The notes under the pieces: model-generated
Told to the model about the DNA's origin: nothing
Seen by the model: the letters and a program-made list of their open reading frames with translations, nothing else
The model's database searches: none
DNA from: Alsobacter ponti
GTDB lineage: Bacteria; Pseudomonadota; Alphaproteobacteria; Rhizobiales; Beijerinckiaceae
Length of the DNA stretch: 64,000 bases
Direction: 5' to 3'
Assembly (NCBI RefSeq): GCF_024294805.1
Contig: NZ_JANCLU010000006.1
Location: 124,001-188,000 of the forward strand
Shown: in pieces, positions 56,222-64,000 of the stretch
Numbering within the stretch: position 1 is the first letter of the stretch
Layout of the letters: every line of letters starts with the position of its first letter
Translations under genes and position numbers: made by a program

Positions 56222-57382
56222 ATGGCTGAACTTGGCGTGGGGATCGTGGGCTGCGGCGTGATCTCCGGCATCTATCTGGAGAACATGCCCTCCTTCGCCG
56301 ACATCAGGGCCGTCGCCTGCACCGACATCATCCCCGAGCGCTCGGCGGAAAAGGCGGCCCTGCACGGCATCGCCGACGTCACCCCCGAGGAGATGCTGAA
56401 GCGCGACGACGTCGACATCATCCTCAACATCACGCCACCCCTGGTTCACTACGAGGTGAGCCTGGCGGCGCTCGGCGCCGGCAAGCATGTGTTCGGCGAA
56501 AAGCCGCTCTGCGTCGAGGTGGAGCACGGACGCCGCCTGGTGGCGGAGGCGGCGGCGCGGAACCTCAAGATCGGCTGCGCGCCGGATACCTTCCTCGGCG
56601 CGGGCGGGCGGCTGGCGCGCGAAATGATCGACGCCGGCGTGATCGGCAAGGTCGTGGCGGGATCTTGCAACCTCATGTCCCACGGCATGGAGCACTGGCA
56701 CCCCGACCCGACCGCCTTCTACCTGCACGGCGGCGGCCCGCTGCTGGACGTCGGCCCCTACTACATGAACGCGCTCATCAACCTGCTCGGACCGGTGGAG
56801 AGCGTGCAGGGCCTGACCTCATCGGCCTCGCCGACGCGCCACGTCACCGCGGAGGGTCCACTTCGGGGCCAGCACATCCCTGTGGAGACGCCGACGACGG
56901 TGATGGGCCTGCTGCATTTCGCCGGCGGCGCGGACGTCAACATCTTCATGTCGTGGGACGTGTGGAAGCACGGCCATCCGCCCATCGAACTCTACGGCAC
57001 CGAAGGGACGCTGCGCGTGCCGGATCCCAATTATTTCGGCGGCGTGGTGCAGTACACGCGCCGCGACGGCGACTGGATCACCGTCGACGCCAGCCCGCGC
57101 GCCTTCGGCCGTCCCAACTGGCGCTCGCCCTTCTGGACCGACGACCGCCCGAGCCAGGCCAATTACCGCTGCCTCGGGATCGCGGAACTGGCGAGCGCGG
57201 TTTCGAACCGCACTCCGCACCGCGCTTCCGGCGACCTCGGCCTGCACGCGTTGGAGACGATGCGCGCCGTGCTGCGGGCCGGCGGAGAGGGCGGAACGGT
57301 GCGCTTGCAATCGACCCTGGACCGTCCCCCGCCGCTCCCCGAGGAGGAGGTCGCCAGGTTGTGGAGGGGCGGCTGGCGCTGA
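56222..57382 (+). CDS. Gfo/Idh/MocA-family sugar dehydrogenase
   Basis: 386 aa from ATG 56222. NAD(P)-binding GIVGCGVISGIY, and GEKPLCVE with the catalytic Lys. A second conserved set is GGGPLLDVGPYYMNALINLL with the Asp and His/Tyr of the family's active site. Members oxidise or reduce sugar hydroxyls at various positions, including C3. It lies between the isomerase and GMC genes. Confidence 0.92.
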   Translation: MAELGVGIVGCGVISGIYLENMPSFADIRAVACTDIIPERSAEKAALHGIADVTPEEMLKRDDVDIILNITPPLVHYEVSLAALGAGKHVFGEKPLCVEVEHGRRLVAEAAARNLKIGCAPDTFLGAGGRLAREMIDAGVIGKVVAGSCNLMSHGMEHWHPDPTAFYLHGGGPLLDVGPYYMNALINLLGPVESVQGLTSSASPTRHVTAEGPLRGQHIPVETPTTVMGLLHFAGGADVNIFMSWDVWKHGHPPIELYGTEGTLRVPDPNYFGGVVQYTRRDGDWITVDASPRAFGRPNWRSPFWTDDRPSQANYRCLGIAELASAVSNRTPHRASGDLGLHALETMRAVLRAGGEGGTVRLQSTLDRPPPLPEEEVARLWRGGWR

Positions 57383-57442
57383 CGCGCCGGGGCCTCGAGG
57401 CCGGGCAGAGGCCGGCCTGACGTTTTCCGGAAGGGTGCATCG

Positions 57443-59035
57443 ATGTCCACTTCATTTCATGAGCAATTCGACGTTGTCATCGTCGGCAGCGGGCCGACCG
57501 GCGCGACCTACGCGCGCGTCATCGCGGACGAATGGCCGGCCGCGCGCATCCTGATGGTGGACGCGGGCCCGATCATCAGCGATCCGCCCGGCATGCACGT
57601 CGCCAACATCGTCGACGACGACCAGCGCCTCGCGGCCCAGATCGCCTCGCAGGGGCCCCACAGCCACGCTGCCTATGCGGGGATGTCCCAGGAGGAGGTG
57701 CTCTCGCGCAAGCGCGGCGGGCATGACACATCCATGCTGCGCCGCCCGGGCCTGTTCCGCGTCGGCGGCGGCGGGGTCGACGGCGACGAGTTCCCGGCCT
57801 CGCACTCCTCGCATAACGTCGGCGGCATGGGCTCGCACTGGTTCGGCGCATGCCCCCGGCCGGACGAGAGCGAGCGCGTGCCCTTCATCGAGCGCCCGGT
57901 GCTGGACGAGGCGTTGGCGACGGCCGAGCGCATGCTGCGCGTGTCGCGGACTCAGTTCGGCCAGTCGCACATCGCCAGACCTCTGCGCGAGAAGCTGGAA
58001 GGGCTGTTCAACGCTGGCCGCACGCCCGACCGGCAGGTTCAGCCCATGCCGATGGCGGTCAACGTCACCGAGCGCGGCGTGGAGCGTTCGGGCTCCAACG
58101 TCATCATGGGCGACCTGCTGACCGTGGAGACGGAAAGGTTCGAACTGCGCCCCGAGACGGTGTGCATGCGCATCCTGATGGACGGCGGCCGGGCGGAGGG
58201 CGTCGAGCTCAAGAGCGTCCGGACCGGCGAGCTCAGGACAGTGCGCGCGGGGACGGTCGTCGTCGCGGCGGATTCCCTGCACACGCCCCAATTGCTCTTC
58301 GCCTCCGGAATTCGTCCCGGGGCGCTCGGGCGCTATCTCAACGAGCACCCCCAGCTCACCATCCTGGCCGAGTTCACCGGCGTGCCGGCGGGCGAGCCGA
58401 TGGACCTTGTCCACGGCGGCGGCGTGCTCGGCGACCGCACGGTGGTGGCGCGCATGACCAGCGGCGTCATGTGGGTGCCCTACAACGGCGAGCGCTTTCC
58501 CTATCACGTCCAGATCAGCCAGGTGGAGCCGGCGTCCCTGCTGCCGGAAGACCAGGAGGCGGTAGGCGGCAACGCGGTGCTGTCGGTCTCCTTCTTCCTC
58601 ACCTCGAACATCCAGGCCGACAACAGGGTCGAGTTCAGCGAGACCGAAACGGACTGGCTCGGTCGGCCGAAGATGAAGCTTCGCTTCCGCTTCAACGAGG
58701 CCGACTGGGCGCGCGTGGAGCGAGCCCGGGGCGATCTGGCGCGCGTGCTGGCCGCCGTGGGACGGGCCGTGCCGGGCCACCAGCCCCGCCTCGCGCCGCA
58801 CGGAACATCGTTGCACTACCAGGGCACGATCCGCATGGGCGAGATGAACGACGGCGCCTCAGTATGCGACCGGAACAGCCGGGTCTGGGGCCTCGACAAC
58901 GTCTATGTCGCCGGCAATGGCGTGATCCCGACCATGACGGCGGGCAATCCCACGCTGACCTCGGTGGCGCTGGCGCTGCTCGGCGCGCGCGACATCGCGC
59001 GACGCAACGCCGGCCGAAGCGTCAGTCCACGCTGA
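57443..59035 (+). CDS. GMC oxidoreductase of pyranose 2-oxidase / glycoside 3-oxidase type
   Basis: 530 aa flavoprotein. FAD-binding VIVGSGPTGATYARVIADE at residues 12-30, the flavin-contact VGGMGSHWFGACPRP at about 124-138, LHYQGTIRMGEM, and a C-terminal GNGVIPTMTAGNPTLTSVAL whose Asn is catalytic in pyranose oxidases. This is closer to pyranose 2-oxidase and bacterial glycoside 3-oxidases than to choline dehydrogenase. No signal peptide. The end overlaps the LysR gene by 14 bases. It probably oxidises C2 or C3 of a sugar or glycoside. Confidence 0.85.
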   Translation: MSTSFHEQFDVVIVGSGPTGATYARVIADEWPAARILMVDAGPIISDPPGMHVANIVDDDQRLAAQIASQGPHSHAAYAGMSQEEVLSRKRGGHDTSMLRRPGLFRVGGGGVDGDEFPASHSSHNVGGMGSHWFGACPRPDESERVPFIERPVLDEALATAERMLRVSRTQFGQSHIARPLREKLEGLFNAGRTPDRQVQPMPMAVNVTERGVERSGSNVIMGDLLTVETERFELRPETVCMRILMDGGRAEGVELKSVRTGELRTVRAGTVVVAADSLHTPQLLFASGIRPGALGRYLNEHPQLTILAEFTGVPAGEPMDLVHGGGVLGDRTVVARMTSGVMWVPYNGERFPYHVQISQVEPASLLPEDQEAVGGNAVLSVSFFLTSNIQADNRVEFSETETDWLGRPKMKLRFRFNEADWARVERARGDLARVLAAVGRAVPGHQPRLAPHGTSLHYQGTIRMGEMNDGASVCDRNSRVWGLDNVYVAGNGVIPTMTAGNPTLTSVALALLGARDIARRNAGRSVSPR

Positions 59036-59915
59036 ACTCGCGGACGATTTCGATCAGGTGCAAGAGCAGGGGGTTGGCATCTCCCTTGCGCCAGAAACAC
59101 GTGATCTCGATGTTGTCCGACGGCTCGATGGGCACGTAGACCACGCCCGGGAAGGGGATCGTGTCCCACGCCTGGTGGACGAGGTGAACGCCGAACCCCG
59201 CCGAGACGAGGCCGAGCCGCGTCAAGGTGTTGCTCGCCTCATGGGTGATCCGCGGCGAAAAGCCCGCGCGGTAGCACAGCGAGATGATGCGGTCGTAGAT
59301 CGCCTTGTCGTTGGGCTCGCGCGGGAACATGATCCACGGCTCGTCGGCGAGCTCGATCAGCTTCAGGCGATTGCTGCGCGCCAGCGGATGCGACGCGGCC
59401 AGCACCGCCACGAGCGGGTCGCGCACGATGGTGATCCGGTCGTACTCGCCCGTCAGCCGCACCGGCGGGTGGGCGAAGACCACGTCCGTCCCGCCTTCCG
59501 CCAGCCCCTGGAGCTGCGCCATCGAGGGCGCGACGTTGTCGACGAAATTCAGCGAGATTTCGGGGTAGCGGCGATGGAACTCCGCCAGGATGCTCGGCAG
59601 CGGCCCGAGCAGCGCGGCGGCGATCACGCCGACGGAGAGCTTGCCCGCCTTGCCCTGCGCGCCGACCACGGCGCGGCGGCGAGCGACCTCGGCGAATTTC
59701 AGCAGCTTCACCGCCTCCGGCAGGAAAGCCTCGCCGGCGAGCGTCAGGCGGACGTTCTTGCGGTCGCGGTGGAACAGCGTGACCTTGAGGTCTTCTTCCA
59801 GCTGCTTGATGCGTCGGCTCACATGGGGCTGGGCGATCCGCAGCCGTTCCGCCGCCATGCCGAAGTGACGCGTTCCCGCCAGGGTGACGAAGGTCCGCAG
59901 CTGCGCGAATTCCAT
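59022..59915 (-). CDS. LysR-family regulator
   Basis: 297 aa from ATG 59915 (59945 possible). N-terminal winged helix FVTLAGTRHFGMAAERLRIA and PHVSRRIKQLEEDLKVTLFH, then the inducer-binding domain. It is the last gene of the minus-strand sugar arm, and its end runs into the convergent GMC gene. It likely controls one or both arms of the locus. Confidence 0.93.
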   Translation of the reverse strand: MEFAQLRTFVTLAGTRHFGMAAERLRIAQPHVSRRIKQLEEDLKVTLFHRDRKNVRLTLAGEAFLPEAVKLLKFAEVARRRAVVGAQGKAGKLSVGVIAAALLGPLPSILAEFHRRYPEISLNFVDNVAPSMAQLQGLAEGGTDVVFAHPPVRLTGEYDRITIVRDPLVAVLAASHPLARSNRLKLIELADEPWIMFPREPNDKAIYDRIISLCYRAGFSPRITHEASNTLTRLGLVSAGFGVHLVHQAWDTIPFPGVVYVPIEPSDNIEITCFWRKGDANPLLLHLIEIVREFSVD

Positions 59916-60047
59916 GCCGATGCACTCCCCGCCCAAAGAATGCACGACCGGGTCGCCGAGAACGATTGAAATTTCAGGGGAGTGGCCATGCTCCGGCGCC
60001 GCACGGATCCTTTCGGACCCGGCGGGCCGGGGGAGGGCCTTGGCGCG

Positions 60048-61157
60048 CTACATGAAGCGCACGCAGATAGGCGTTCCGGCCTCGACGACATTGCCGGTGG
60101 CGGTGAGCTTTCCGGTCGCCGTGTCGACCCGGAACATGACGACGTTGTTGGAATCCTGGTTGGCGGCGGCGAGGTGCTCGCCGGTGGGGCTGATCTCGAA
60201 ATTGCGCGGGATCTTGCCACGCGTGCTCTCGTGGCCGACCAGCGTCAGCGTGCCGCTCGCCTCGTCGATGGCGTAGATGACGATGCTGTCGTGGCCCCGG
60301 TTGGAGCCGTAGAGGAAGCGCCCTGACGGGGCGATCTGCACCTCGGCGCAGGTGCTGTGGCCGGTGAAGCCGGCCGGCAGGGTGGGCAGGGTCTGCAAAT
60401 CCGTGAGCACCCCGGTCTCCGCGTCGTAGGCGTAGGCCGTCATGGTCGAGTCGAGCTCGTTGATGAGGTAGGCGAAGCGCCCCTTGGGGTGCATCACGAT
60501 CTGGCGCGGCCCCGCCCCGGGCTTTGTCGCGATCCACGGCTGCCGCGGGTTGGGCGTGAGCTTTCCGGTCCCGGCGTCGAAGGCGTAGTTGATCACCTTG
60601 TCCATGCCGAGGTCGGGCACGAAAAGGAAGCGGTTGCCGCGGTCGAGCGTCACGGCGTGGGCGTGCGGGCCGGCCTGCCGGCGCGGATCGATGCTCGACC
60701 CCTGGTGCTGGATGAACTCGCAGGAATCCCCGAGCGAGCCGTCGTCGCGCACCGGCAGCACGCACACACTGCCGCTGGCGAAATTGGCCACGAGCACGTT
60801 GCGCCCGGTGGCGTCCACGACGAGGTGGCAGGGGTCCGTGCCGTGGCTCGCCGTGGTGTTGAGGTAGGTCAGCGCGCCGGTCTCCGGGTCGATCCGGAAG
60901 GCGCTGACGGCTCCGCTGGCCTTGCCCTCGTACTCCTTGAACTCGTTGACGCAGTAAAGAAACTTCCGCGCGGGATCGAACGCCAGATAGGACGAGTTGC
61001 GCACGTTCTCGGTGATGCCGACGGGCACGAGCGCGCCGTTGGCGGCGTCGAACTCGAAGCAGTAGATGCCCTTGCCCTGGCCCTGGAGCACCTGCCCCGT
61101 GCCGAACAGGATGGGCTCGCTGTAGGTCCCGACATAGACGAGTTGGCGGCGTGGCAT
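60048..61157 (-). CDS. Lactonase family protein (seven-bladed propeller, Pgl-like)
   Basis: 369 aa. A beta-propeller of the 6-phosphogluconolactonase/carboxymuconate cyclase family: PRRQLVYVGTYSEP at the start, HGTDPCHLVVDATGRNVLVA, GPHAHAVTLD, FVPDLGMDKVINYAFD, AGPRQIVMHPKGRFAYLINE and SPTGEHLAAANQDSNNVVMF, each ending a blade. It would hydrolyse a sugar lactone formed by the dehydrogenase or oxidase of the locus. It shares the transcript with the isomerase before it, but a hairpin lies between. Confidence 0.88.
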   Translation of the reverse strand: MPRRQLVYVGTYSEPILFGTGQVLQGQGKGIYCFEFDAANGALVPVGITENVRNSSYLAFDPARKFLYCVNEFKEYEGKASGAVSAFRIDPETGALTYLNTTASHGTDPCHLVVDATGRNVLVANFASGSVCVLPVRDDGSLGDSCEFIQHQGSSIDPRRQAGPHAHAVTLDRGNRFLFVPDLGMDKVINYAFDAGTGKLTPNPRQPWIATKPGAGPRQIVMHPKGRFAYLINELDSTMTAYAYDAETGVLTDLQTLPTLPAGFTGHSTCAEVQIAPSGRFLYGSNRGHDSIVIYAIDEASGTLTLVGHESTRGKIPRNFEISPTGEHLAAANQDSNNVVMFRVDTATGKLTATGNVVEAGTPICVRFM

Positions 61158-61193
61158 GATGGTTCTTCCGGAGCTGCGTTCGTTTTTGATGGA

Positions 61194-61222
61194 GCCGGGA
61201 GCCCGCGCGGCGGGCTCCCGGC
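61194..61222 (-). repeat. Strong intercistronic hairpin between isomerase and lactonase genes
   Basis: A 12-bp perfect stem GCCGGGAGCCCG/CGGGCTCCCGGC (61194-61205 with 61211-61222), loop five bases. On the minus strand it lies just after the isomerase stop and has no T-tract. It probably sets mRNA stability or partial termination, as does the hairpin at 52457-52485. Confidence 0.7.
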
Positions 61223-61226
61223 CGCG

Positions 61227-62180
61227 TCACTCGACTGTAATGCCGAGATCCTTGCAGATGGCCTTGAGGTAGTTCATGCCGGCGACGGTTTCGGCGACGA
61301 ACTCGTCCGTGGCGGTGGGGTTGCGGTAGACGCCCGGAGCGGTCGAGTTGGGGCCCCGCGAGACGCCCGGGACGTCCTCCAGCTCGATGGAGATGACGCC
61401 GTCATAGCCGACATCCTTGAGGGCCTGGAACATCGCCGTCCAGTCGATCTTGCCCATGCCGGGACGCCAGTGGACGTTGGTCACGCCGTCATTGTCCGAC
61501 ACATGGCAGTGGATGATCTTGCGGCCGAGCCGGTAGACCGAGATGTTGGGGAAGTCGCCGACCGGGAAGGTGTGGCTCGGGTCGAAATTGATGCCGACCG
61601 CCTTGGAATTCACGTGTTCCAGCAGCCGCAGCGCGCCGTCCGTGTTGGCCACGTAGCGGGCCGGGTGGGGCTCGATCGAGAGCATCACGCCCGCCTTCTC
61701 GCAGTAAGCGGCGCAGACCTTCAGGGCGGCGACGTAGTCTTCGAAGTTCCTGTCCCAGTCGACTCCCCGCGGCACCTTGGCGGCGAAGGTCTGCACCAGG
61801 GGCTTGGTGGTGATGCGCGGGATTTCCTGGCTGTCCTTCATGGCGAAGGCGTGGGTGCTGACCATGTTGATGATCGGCGAGCCGAGCTCGACGCCGACAT
61901 CGACGGCCCGCTTCCAGTGGTCGATGGCCGCCTCGCGCTTGGCCGCGTCGGGGCTCGACAGGTCGTGCGGGGTCGAAACGAACTGCGACAGCGACAACCC
62001 TTCGCCCGCCAGCGCCGACTTGAGCGTCCGGATGGTCTCCGGCGTGTAGTAGTCCTTCAGATAGTCCTTGTTCCAGGCGATCAGCTCGATGGCCTTGAAG
62101 CCGAGGCTGGCGACCCGCTTGATGCAGGTCTCGTAGGGTGGGTCCCACTGGAACGGCCAGGACGAGGCTCCGAACTTCAT
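61227..62180 (-). CDS. TIM-barrel sugar isomerase/epimerase (second)
   Basis: 317 aa. The xylose-isomerase-like barrel: GASSWPFQWDPPYETCIKRV, IELIAWNKDYLKDYY, LSIEPHPARYVANTDGA with metal Glu and His, GINFDPSHTFPVG, HCHVSDND with His, and a late ISIELEDVPG glutamate. It is longer than the other isomerase in this locus. It could cut or isomerise a 3-keto-glycoside or epimerise a keto sugar. Expressed with two permeases. Confidence 0.9.
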   Translation of the reverse strand: MKFGASSWPFQWDPPYETCIKRVASLGFKAIELIAWNKDYLKDYYTPETIRTLKSALAGEGLSLSQFVSTPHDLSSPDAAKREAAIDHWKRAVDVGVELGSPIINMVSTHAFAMKDSQEIPRITTKPLVQTFAAKVPRGVDWDRNFEDYVAALKVCAAYCEKAGVMLSIEPHPARYVANTDGALRLLEHVNSKAVGINFDPSHTFPVGDFPNISVYRLGRKIIHCHVSDNDGVTNVHWRPGMGKIDWTAMFQALKDVGYDGVISIELEDVPGVSRGPNSTAPGVYRNPTATDEFVAETVAGMNYLKAICKDLGITVE

Positions 62181-62277
62181 GACAGTCTCCCTTTCGCAAC
62201 GATAATTCTGGTGGAGGACACAACTCGACCGTTCGCCGGCCGCGCGGTCGACGTTCAGGCCTGTCGAAACGCGATGC

Positions 62278-63144
62278 TCAGCCCTTGACCGCTCCTCCCA
62301 GCAAGCCCTGAACGATGAAGCGCTGCATCAGCAGGAAGAAGAACAGCACCGGCAGCGTCACGATGCCCGCGCCCGCCATCAGCAGGTCCCAGCGGAAGGT
62401 GTATTCCTCCTGGAAGCTGGCCAGGCCGATCGGCAGGGTGAAGAGGTCGTGCGACTGCATGAACACGAGGGCGAACAGAAACTCGTTCCAGCTGCGGATG
62501 AAGCCGAACATGGTGACGGCCGCGAGCCCGGGGCCGGCGAGCGGCAGGATGACCTTGTGGAACGCCGTGAGCTGCGAGGCCCCGTCGATGGCGGCGGCCT
62601 CCTCGAGCTCCTGCGGGATGGCCTCGAAGAAGCCGCGCAGCATCCAGATGGTGAAGGGCAGCGAGAACGACGTGTAGGCGATGATCAGCGCCGCGTGGGT
62701 GTTCAGGAGCCCCATGCGCTGCATGATGATGAACATCGGGATGACCAGCAGGATGTGCGGGAACATCTGCGTCACCAGCAGCAGCAGCCCGTAGGCGTAG
62801 CGGCCCGGGAAGCGGATTCGGGCGATCGCGTAGGCGGCGTAGATCGAGATCGCCACCGAAAGCGCGGTGGTGATGGCCGCCACCTTGAAGCTGTTGACGA
62901 AGTAGATCGGGAAGTCCGTCCCCAGCCACACGTTCCGATAGTTCTCCAGGCTCCAGTTGACCGGGAGCATAGTGAGATTGCGGGCGAACAGCTCGGATTG
63001 CGGCTTCAGCGAGGAGGAGGCCATCCAGAATACGGGGAACAGGATCGCGACGACGGCGACGATCAGGAGGGCGTAGACCGCCAGGAACCAGATCATCGTG
63101 CGGTAGGTCAGCGGCAGGCCGAGGAAGGTGGGTTTGCGTTGCAT
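62278..63144 (-). CDS. ABC sugar transporter permease (MalG type)
   Basis: 288 aa, six spans; the first is VYALLIVAVVAILFPVFWMA. The EAA loop is QELEEAAAIDGASQLTAFHK, and a C-terminal RFIVQGLLGGAVKG is typical. It lies 14 bases after the MalF-type gene and before the second isomerase. The binding protein and ATPase of this system are not within the window and may lie beyond 64000. Confidence 0.93.
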   Translation of the reverse strand: MQRKPTFLGLPLTYRTMIWFLAVYALLIVAVVAILFPVFWMASSSLKPQSELFARNLTMLPVNWSLENYRNVWLGTDFPIYFVNSFKVAAITTALSVAISIYAAYAIARIRFPGRYAYGLLLLVTQMFPHILLVIPMFIIMQRMGLLNTHAALIIAYTSFSLPFTIWMLRGFFEAIPQELEEAAAIDGASQLTAFHKVILPLAGPGLAAVTMFGFIRSWNEFLFALVFMQSHDLFTLPIGLASFQEEYTFRWDLLMAGAGIVTLPVLFFFLLMQRFIVQGLLGGAVKG

Positions 63145-63158
63145 GTTCCGCTCGCTCC

Positions 63159-64000
63159 TCAAGCCGCTTCCGCCTGCGAGCGGTAGACCAGCAAATAGGC
63201 CACGCTGATGACGAGGAGGCACACCAGCATCAGCATGGCGATGGCGGCGGCGTAGCCCATCTCCGAGCCCCAGAACGCCTTGTCGTAGACGAGCGTCGGC
63301 AAGATCTTGGTGGCGCCGGCGGGTCCGCCGCCGGTCAGCAGGTAGACGATGTCGAAGGCCTGGAATGTCCAGATCGACGCCAGCAGCGTGATGATGATGC
63401 TGGTCGAGCGGATCGCCGGAAAGGTGACGTAGCGGAAACGCTGCCCCATGTTGGCGCCGTCGATGGTGGCGGCCTCGAACAGTTCCTTCGGCACGTTCTG
63501 CAGGGCCGCGAGGAGGGTGATGAACATCACGGGGTAGAGCTTCCAGATCTGCACCACGATCACCGCCGGCATGGCGATGTTCGGGTTCGAAAGCCAGGTG
63601 ATGGGGCTGCCGATGAGCCCGAACTTGGCGAGCAGGAAGTTGATGACCCCGAACTCGTCGCCATAGGCCCACTTCCACAAGAGGGCCGTGCAGACGTCCG
63701 GAATCACCCAGGGGATCAGGAACAGGGCGCGGAACAGGCCCCGGCCCCAGATCTCCATGTTGAGTAGCAGCGCGAGGCCGAGAGCGACGAGGTACGCGCC
63801 GGCCACCGAGCCCGCCGTCCAGTACAGTGTCTTCGCAAGGCTCGGCCAGAACAGCGGCTCGTCGGTCAAAGCGCGCAAATAATGCGTGAGCCCCACGAAG
63901 GCGGTGGGATTGCCGCGCAGCATGTTCTGGTTCTGCACGCTGACGATGACGCCTTCCACGATCGGGACGACGCTGAGCAGCGTGATCATGAGCAGCGAAG
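63159..64000 (-). CDS. ABC sugar transporter permease (MalF type), cut by window edge
   Basis: The frame is open from the right edge to the stop at 63159, covering about 280 residues. Spans and the EAA loop KELFEAATIDGANMGQRFRY are clear. The residues before the ATG at 63989 (SLL-) are hydrophobic and in frame, so the real start is outside the window. It is the upstream partner of the MalG-type gene. Confidence 0.92.
   Translation of the reverse strand, partial: SLLMITLLSVVPIVEGVIVSVQNQNMLRGNPTAFVGLTHYLRALTDEPLFWPSLAKTLYWTAGSVAGAYLVALGLALLLNMEIWGRGLFRALFLIPWVIPDVCTALLWKWAYGDEFGVINFLLAKFGLIGSPITWLSNPNIAMPAVIVVQIWKLYPVMFITLLAALQNVPKELFEAATIDGANMGQRFRYVTFPAIRSTSIIITLLASIWTFQAFDIVYLLTGGGPAGATKILPTLVYDKAFWGSEMGYAAAIAMLMLVCLLVISVAYLLVYRSQAEAA

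Noticed and set aside
57443-59035. Choline dehydrogenase or membrane gluconate 2-dehydrogenase
   Set aside because: The flavin-contact and C-terminal motifs (GGMGSHW, GNPTLTS) fit pyranose oxidase-type proteins; there is no signal peptide or cytochrome partner.
60357-62288. A 643-codon open frame opposite the lactonase and second isomerase genes
   Set aside because: Both minus-strand genes are complete and motif-rich; the plus frame spans two genes and the gap, which marks it as chance.

Overview
The window looks like a chromosomal segment of a high-GC alphaproteobacterium, most likely of the order Hyphomicrobiales (Rhizobiales). The basis is the gene order tRNA-Leu, tig, clpP, clpX, lon, hupB, tRNA-Val, the GC-rich codon use, and typical family members (DUF3606 protein, PotABC-type transporter, Lacl/ABC/Gfo-Idh-MocA sugar operons). 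The genus cannot be fixed from the sequence alone.

Layout. 1-10.8 kb is core genome: the end of a NAD(P)H-hydrate repair gene, a large 130-nt inverted repeat, a Tat-exported multicopper-oxidase-fold protein that has lost most copper ligands, then the proteostasis block (trigger factor, ClpP, ClpX, Lon, HU) with tRNA-Leu(UAG) and tRNA-Val(UAC), and a SRAP abasic-site protein. 11.06-30.11 kb is a 19-kb integrated island bounded by a perfect 49-bp direct repeat of the 3' half of tRNA-Phe. It carries a P4-type integrase, an AlpA-like regulator, a primase-polymerase/ATPase, an HNH nuclease, a controller-like XRE regulator, a type I restriction operon (half S, M, S, R, then a zinc peptidase and an Mrr-like nuclease), an HD-hydrolase/YwgA-like pair and several small unknown genes. 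A frameshifted higA and a probably broken small gene show partial decay. Base composition in the island is visibly less GC-rich than in the flanks.

30-49.9 kb is mixed core and accessory: aldose epimerase-like protein, a Crp/Fnr regulator fused by overlap to a PotABC transporter without a binding protein, an AsmA/UbiC-like pair, succinyl-CoA:3-ketoacid transferase subunits, a YegD-type Hsp70, an SDR, a 2H phosphodiesterase, a KDA-dehydratase-like enzyme, a PHB-depolymerase-family esterase, a SleB cell-wall hydrolase, cyclopropane fatty acid synthase and photolyase.

49.9-64 kb is one sugar catabolism locus with two converging arms. The plus arm, under a divergent LacI-family repressor with a strong promoter and a 14-bp palindromic operator, encodes a complete sugar ABC transporter, a TIM-barrel sugar isomerase/epimerase, a Gfo/Idh/MocA dehydrogenase and a pyranose-oxidase-like GMC flavoprotein. 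The minus arm encodes two sugar permeases, a second TIM-barrel isomerase, a lactonase and a LysR regulator. Together they fit import of a glycoside, oxidation of the sugar ring (possibly to a 3-keto sugar) and later isomerisation, cleavage or lactone hydrolysis; substrate and order are inference.
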